This document shows, piece after piece, positions 6,697 to 10,946 of a stretch of DNA of 10,946 nt. Source of the stretch: Bacteroidales bacterium (GTDB lineage: Bacteria > Bacteroidota > Bacteroidia > Bacteroidales > VadinHA17); the NCBI GenBank assembly GCA_013314865.1, contig JABUEV010000042.1, forward strand, positions 1-10,946. Direction: 5' to 3'. Each line of letters begins with the position of its first letter. The first letter of the stretch is position 1. The notes under the pieces are model-generated. The model did not search any database. It saw only the letters and a program-made list of their open reading frames with translations, and had not been told where the DNA came from. Position numbers and translations under genes: made by a program.

Positions 6697-7647
6697 TTAC
6701 CAGTGTCCGGCAGATGTATAGCCTGATCCGTTTTTAGAAAAGTTTATGCCAAATGCAACGTCTACTGTCAGTGGCTGTTTAAAGTAAGCTGTCTCTTTAG
6801 GCAGGGCAAAGAAAGTTGCCACATAGAATCTGGGATAGCGGTACTGGAAAAAGAAAGATATTTTGTTATAGTCGTTGAAGTAAGAACCGGCACAAAAATT
6901 TCCGGCGTATATTTTAAGCATCGGCTGGATGTTTTCCTGAAAGCTGAACGTCAGGGAATCGGTGCCGACAATAATGACAGAAGGCTCAATAACAAGATTC
7001 AGGTAACGGATTATAACAAATTTGTAACCAGCAAGGAAGTTGTATTGTCTGTTTACGGGAATCCTGTAAGTAAATACAGAATCTTTGTCTTCCGGCGGAC
7101 TGAGAATATTTGTAGCAGATATTCCTGCATATACAGACGGGGAATAGAAATACGCTCCAGCGTCGATATTGGGAAAGATAAATTCTTTCTGGGGTATACT
7201 CAGGTCAGTGTTGCCGTTGTAATGATGAAAGATTCCTTTTCCTGCAATACCGAAGGAAAGAAATGAGAGGGATCTTTTGTCCACAGGCAAATGCCATGAT
7301 AAAATTCCGCTTACACCTGCTGTCTGGGTTAATTCATTCATGTCGTTGTATATCGCCAGCCCGGCACCAAGCGGCATGAATTCAGTAGATTTGGAAGACA
7401 TAAGATATCCCGGCACTTTTTTGCTGAATCTGGTGTTGGCAGAAAGAAGCTGTGATTTTACCTTTCCCTGAAATCCGGCTATAAAATCAGTCGAGAAGAA
7501 ATCCTTGCTTCCGGCAATTGCCGGGTTAAAAACCAGGGGGCTGAAAATCCTGTAGGAAATTGGATTGAAAGGCACCTGCTGTCCTGTAACTGATTCAGCG
7601 TATAGTACTGTAAACAGAATGATTAGTAACCTGATTGAACCTTTCAT
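6697..7647 (-). CDS. PorP/SprF-family outer-membrane protein (type IX secretion-associated family)
   Basis: From the chosen ATG the protein has 316 residues, normal for the family. It opens with a signal peptide (MKGSIRLLIILFTVLYAESVTG, cleavage probably just before QQ). The family landmark FSPLVFNPAIAGS, a form of the typical NPAxAG motif, follows near the mature N-terminus. The remainder is rich in alternating aromatic and hydrophobic beta strands (for example FFFQYRYPRFYVATFFALP) and ends in FGINF, as expected for a beta-barrel. PorP is part of the type IX secretion machinery of Bacteroidota, and SprF paralogs assist export of specific surface proteins. An in-frame ATG at 7705-7707 would add 20 residues (MEVHFSGHPLLP...) ahead of the signal peptide, so I prefer 7647. 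It is the first gene of an operon with the PD40-SPOR gene. No type IX cargo is encoded in the window, so its exact role is open. Confidence 0.85.
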   Translation of the reverse strand: MKGSIRLLIILFTVLYAESVTGQQVPFNPISYRIFSPLVFNPAIAGSKDFFSTDFIAGFQGKVKSQLLSANTRFSKKVPGYLMSSKSTEFMPLGAGLAIYNDMNELTQTAGVSGILSWHLPVDKRSLSFLSFGIAGKGIFHHYNGNTDLSIPQKEFIFPNIDAGAYFYSPSVYAGISATNILSPPEDKDSVFTYRIPVNRQYNFLAGYKFVIIRYLNLVIEPSVIIVGTDSLTFSFQENIQPMLKIYAGNFCAGSYFNDYNKISFFFQYRYPRFYVATFFALPKETAYFKQPLTVDVAFGINFSKNGSGYTSAGHW

Positions 7648-7736
7648 AATGGATTCAAAATGCAAAACTTTAGGCAGTAAAGGATGTCCGCTAAAATGAA
7701 CTTCCATAATTCTGCCCTTAATTTCATGATAGTCTT

Positions 7737-7744
7737 CAAAGATA
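7737..7744 (-). promoter_or_regulatory. Candidate -7 element for the PorP-like operon
   Basis: The minus strand reads TATCTTTG, an exact TAnnTTTG match. Transcription would begin near 7730, about 83 bases before the preferred start at 7647 and 23 before the alternative at 7707. No clear TTTG -33 element is seen upstream. Confidence 0.4.
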
Positions 7745-7771
7745 TAAAAAATAAATAAATAGAGCTGAGAA

Positions 7772-7802
7772 TTGATTACATTGATATTTTTTGTTAAATT
7801 TA
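7772..7802 (+). promoter_or_regulatory. Candidate promoter for the ABC transporter gene
   Basis: TTG at 7772-7774 lies 20 bases before TAAATTTA at 7795-7802, which is one mismatch from the Bacteroidota -7 consensus TAnnTTTG. The predicted leader is about 30 bases long. A nearby TATTTTTTG (7785-7793) is a weaker alternative with one extra base. Confidence 0.35.
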
Positions 7803-7839
7803 ATAATCAGTAATTTAAAGAAACCTCCTTTAGGAAAAG

Positions 7840-10800
7840 ATGAGCGAATCATTATTGAAGGCGCTGATGCAGTTGTTTGCCCTGGTAAGTGATATCAGAG
7901 ATGTCAGCGAAATCTCGGGTCGCGAAAAAAATATTGTGCGGTCATTCCTCTCAAGGCTTCTGAATACTGAACTTGTTGAAAAATACATGAGGTTCTTTGA
8001 TGAATGCCTGACTCTTTTTTACAGAAATGAGAAAAATGAAAACGGAATTTCCGAAACCGGCAGTGAAGATTATAAGGCAATAAGAATTAAAAATATCTGC
8101 GATGATATAAATAACGAGTTCAGGACAAAACAGAAAATTTATCTTATAATTCAGCTAATTGATTTCATTTCTTACGGAACTGAGATTACATCAAAGGAAC
8201 TTGATTTTCTTATGACAGTTGCCCTTGCATTGAATATTCCGGAAAATGAATACAGGAATATAAAAGGATTTATTCTTGATCCGGTTAGCAAACTGAATGA
8301 GAAGGACAATTTACTGATAATAAATAATTGTCAGACAGTTAAATACAAAAAAATAAAGCACATTTGTAACAGTAAAGTTACAGGGGAGTTACGGTTTCTT
8401 AATATTGAGAGTGCCAAGACATTTATTTTCAGATACATTGGTGACGGAGTGCTTTTCCTTAACGGTCAGCATGTCTTCCCGAAACAAACTTATCTGTTCG
8501 ATAACGGATCAACAATCAAGGGCCCCGGATTAAAAACTTTGTATTATTCTGAAATATTCAGATTCTTCAATGCCGAGAAACTTAAATCCAGGGTAACACT
8601 TACCGCAAAAAACATAGTCTTCAGATATAAAGATACAGAGAACGGGATTCACAATTTCAGTTTTAAGGGCGAATCGGGTCAGATGATTGGAATACTTGGT
8701 GTCAGCGGTACAGGGAAATCCACTCTCCTTGAAATCCTGAATGGAAATGTTAAACCTTACAGCGGAGAAATTTATATTAACGGATATAATCTGAACGATG
8801 AAAAGAACAGGGAGACGCTCAGAGGAATTATAGGCTATGTTCCGCAGGATGACTTGCTTATCGAGGAACTCACTGTTTATCAGAATATTTATTACAGTGC
8901 CAGAATGTGCCTGGATAGATTCAGGGATAAAAGAATAAGGAATATTGTTAAAAGAGTTCTCACCCAGCTTGATTTGTATGAAATCAGGGATCTGAAAGTA
9001 GGTGATAAGCTGAATAAGGTAATCAGCGGAGGTCAGAGAAAACGAATCAATATTGCCCTTGAGCTGGTCAGGGAACCGCACATTTTGTTTGTTGATGAAC
9101 CGACTTCGGGACTCTCTTCAATTGATTCCGAGGTGGTTATTAACCTCCTGAAAGAACAGACTTACGAAGGCAAACTGGTAATTGTGAATATACATCAGCC
9201 TTGCTCCGACCTTTACAAACTTTTTGACAAGATTATTATCCTGGACAAAGGGGGGTATCAGATTTACTATGGTGATCCGAATGAAGCGATAGTTTATTTT
9301 AAAACTCTTAGTCAGCATGCAAATCCGGAGGAAGACCAGTGCCCAAAGTGCGGGAATATAAATACCGAACAGGTCTTGCAGATTGTTGAGGCTAAAATAA
9401 TTGATGAGACCGGGAAACTTACCGGAACAAGAAAGGTAAGTCCGGTGGAATGGCACAATTACTTCCTGAAAAACATCGCCCGAAAGATGAACTTTTCTCA
9501 CGGGCCGCCTCAGAAACTCCCGGAAAACTACTACAGCATTCCTCCGGTTCTGAAACAAATGAAAATATTCTTTATCAGGGATGCATTGTCAAAACTGGCC
9601 AACAGGCAATACCTGATTATCAGCCTGCTTGGCGCTCCTTTTCTTGCCTTCGTGCTTGGATATTTCACCAAACATAATGCAGGAAGCGAGTACCGGTTTG
9701 CTGATAATGAGAATATCCCCGCTTATATATTCATGTGTGTAATAACATCACTTTTCCTTGGGCTGATAATCAGCTCGGAAGAAATACTGAGAGACAGGAA
9801 AATTCTAAAAAGAGAATCGTTCCTGAATCTCAGCTGGTTCGGATACATTAATTCCAAGATCGGAATGATGTTCATAATTTCGGCAATTCAGACCATTTCT
9901 TTTATTCTTGTTGGAAATCTGATACTTGAGATCAGGGGAATGACGATACCATATTGGATTGCCTTGTTTACTGCAGCCTGCTGTGCAAATATGATCGGAC
10001 TTAACATTTCTTCTGCCCTTAATTCAGTTATAACTATCTATATACTCATACCATTCATAATTATTCCCCAGTTGCTTTTCAGCGGGGTTTTGGTAAAGTT
10101 CGACAAGCTCCATAAACTGCCCGGATCCACACAGGAGTATGTCCCCGTGATAGGTGATGTAATGACTGCCAGATGGTCGTTTGAAGCACTGGCTGTGGAA
10201 CAATTCAGCAATAACCGTTTTTCAAGGAATTTCTTTCCGTACAACGTGGAGGAGAGCCAGAATTTCTGGTATGGCTCTTTTCTGATACCTGCACTTAAAG
10301 AGGACCTGAAAAAATGCTTCCAGCCAGGTACTACTCAGGACTTTAGAACAACCAGCATGAGAAGACTGAGATATCATGTCAACGATTTGTCTGAAAAAGC
10401 CGGATTTCTTTTGCCTGAAAAGGTAAGAACGTCACTGGAAAAAAATTTCATGGATGTAAAGGAAGGCAATAGCATATTGACGTATCTGGAATTTCTTAAA
10501 AATCATTTCATAGGGATTATGAAGGAAGCCAGGGCTTCAAAGGACAGTGTAACAATGTTGCTTGAGTCAAAGATGGGTGCAGAAGGACTCATGAAACTTG
10601 AGGAAAAATATGAGAACCGCCAGCTCAAAGACATTATTATCCTTGAAAGAGTGCCGGGGAAAAAGCCTTTGCTGGTGACCGACAAGAAAATTATTCAGAA
10701 ATACGAACCCGGATATATGAAGCCGGTGTCAAGAACCGGCAGAGCTCATTTCTATGCTCCTTATAAAATGATTGGAAATGTAAGAATTGAAACTTTCTGG

Positions 10801-10946
10801 TTTAATACAATCGTGGTATGGTTTGTAACAGGATTATTGTACCTGATGCTGTGCTTCAAGGTTCTTTACAGGCTTATACTTTTCGCAGGAGATCTCATGT
10901 CAAGACAATCGGACCTTGAGAAGCTGGATATTATAATCGAAAATCC
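7840..10946 (+). CDS. Large ABCG-type ABC transporter (fused ATPase and permease) with TerB-like N-terminus, 3' end beyond the window
   Basis: The frame is open for 1035 codons to the window edge. The start is fixed: a stop codon (7831-7833) lies in frame three codons upstream, and AGGA (7832-7835) can serve as ribosome binding site. Residues 1-150 are helical and TerB-like; about 176-240 is a small beta-rich, possibly FHA-like module. The ATPase (about 252-470) is complete: Walker A GVSGTGKST 287-295, Q-loop Gln336, signature SGGQ 396-399, Walker B ending D419-E420, switch His452. A CPKC pair lies at 501-504. Six membrane segments fall near 591-610, 628-646, 674-697, 705-726, 730-752 and 988-1010. 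This is ATPase-before-permease order, as in ABCG/White proteins. The 235 residues between the last two segments form an unusually large, probably periplasmic loop. Substrate unknown. It is divergent from the PorP-like operon and probably ends shortly past the edge. Confidence 0.85.
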   Translation, partial: MSESLLKALMQLFALVSDIRDVSEISGREKNIVRSFLSRLLNTELVEKYMRFFDECLTLFYRNEKNENGISETGSEDYKAIRIKNICDDINNEFRTKQKIYLIIQLIDFISYGTEITSKELDFLMTVALALNIPENEYRNIKGFILDPVSKLNEKDNLLIINNCQTVKYKKIKHICNSKVTGELRFLNIESAKTFIFRYIGDGVLFLNGQHVFPKQTYLFDNGSTIKGPGLKTLYYSEIFRFFNAEKLKSRVTLTAKNIVFRYKDTENGIHNFSFKGESGQMIGILGVSGTGKSTLLEILNGNVKPYSGEIYINGYNLNDEKNRETLRGIIGYVPQDDLLIEELTVYQNIYYSARMCLDRFRDKRIRNIVKRVLTQLDLYEIRDLKVGDKLNKVISGGQRKRINIALELVREPHILFVDEPTSGLSSIDSEVVINLLKEQTYEGKLVIVNIHQPCSDLYKLFDKIIILDKGGYQIYYGDPNEAIVYFKTLSQHANPEEDQCPKCGNINTEQVLQIVEAKIIDETGKLTGTRKVSPVEWHNYFLKNIARKMNFSHGPPQKLPENYYSIPPVLKQMKIFFIRDALSKLANRQYLIISLLGAPFLAFVLGYFTKHNAGSEYRFADNENIPAYIFMCVITSLFLGLIISSEEILRDRKILKRESFLNLSWFGYINSKIGMMFIISAIQTISFILVGNLILEIRGMTIPYWIALFTAACCANMIGLNISSALNSVITIYILIPFIIIPQLLFSGVLVKFDKLHKLPGSTQEYVPVIGDVMTARWSFEALAVEQFSNNRFSRNFFPYNVEESQNFWYGSFLIPALKEDLKKCFQPGTTQDFRTTSMRRLRYHVNDLSEKAGFLLPEKVRTSLEKNFMDVKEGNSILTYLEFLKNHFIGIMKEARASKDSVTMLLESKMGAEGLMKLEEKYENRQLKDIIILERVPGKKPLLVTDKKIIQKYEPGYMKPVSRTGRAHFYAPYKMIGNVRIETFWFNTIVVWFVTGLLYLMLCFKVLYRLILFAGDLMSRQSDLEKLDIIIEN

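Noticed and set aside
7648..7707. Extended start for the PorP-like protein at the ATG at 7707
   Set aside because: It would place 20 polar residues ahead of an otherwise standard signal peptide. The internal ATG at 7647 gives the expected N-terminus, although the candidate promoter position does not exclude the longer form.
7840..8590. N-terminal region of the ABC protein as a tellurite-resistance (TerB) or defence component
   Set aside because: The helical region is only TerB-like by general appearance, no other ter or defence genes are present, and the rest of the protein is a conventional ABCG-type transporter.
8530..9558. Two long open frames on the minus strand (183 and 146 codons) opposite the ABC transporter
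   Set aside because: They lie wholly antisense to a clearly coding ATPase domain with intact Walker A, signature and Walker B motifs, and their translations resemble no family I recognise.

Overview
The window looks like chromosomal DNA of a member of the Bacteroidota, probably a Bacteroidales or Marinilabiliales-type environmental lineage. Four signs support this: a PorP/SprF-family outer-membrane protein, a 'head GIN' (DUF2807) lipoprotein, promoter-like TAnnTTTG motifs of the Bacteroidota sigma factor, and starts that mostly lack a Shine-Dalgarno sequence. Base composition is moderately AT-rich in genes and strongly AT-rich between them. I see no RNA genes, insertion sequences, CRISPR arrays or attachment sites.

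Layout. (1) Bases 1-176, minus strand, hold the N-terminal part of an ACP phosphodiesterase (acpH family), cut by the window edge. (2) A 259-base AT-rich divergent spacer carries a candidate promoter and two inverted repeats ahead of a plus-strand predicted GTPase of the cyclic 2,3-diphosphoglycerate synthetase-like family (436-1779). (3) Convergent to it, and overlapping it by 11 bases, is a minus-strand pair: glucose-6-phosphate isomerase (pgi) upstream, then a PfkB-family sugar kinase resembling 2-keto-3-deoxygluconate kinases. (4) A strong hairpin terminator separates pgi from an upstream minus-strand gene for a DUF2807 lipoprotein built of about 20-residue SSAG repeats. (5) A two-gene minus-strand operon follows: a PorP/SprF-like outer-membrane protein, then a secreted PD40 beta-propeller protein with a C-terminal SPOR domain. 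(6) Divergent from that operon, on the plus strand, is a large ABCG-type ABC transporter (7840 to beyond the window end). It has an N-terminal helical, TerB-like extension and a very long extracytoplasmic loop.

How the parts relate. Pgi and the sugar kinase are plausible partners in central sugar phosphate metabolism. The GTPase-family name also points at glycolytic intermediates, but its substrate in Bacteroidota is not known to me. The PorP-like/PD40-SPOR pair looks like a cell-envelope module in which a PorP-type barrel is paired with a peptidoglycan-binding partner. The rest is ordinary housekeeping and envelope content. I found no convincing new defence or mobile system. The most noteworthy items are the PorP/PD40-SPOR pair, the architecture of the large ABC protein, and the structured leader of the GTPase gene.
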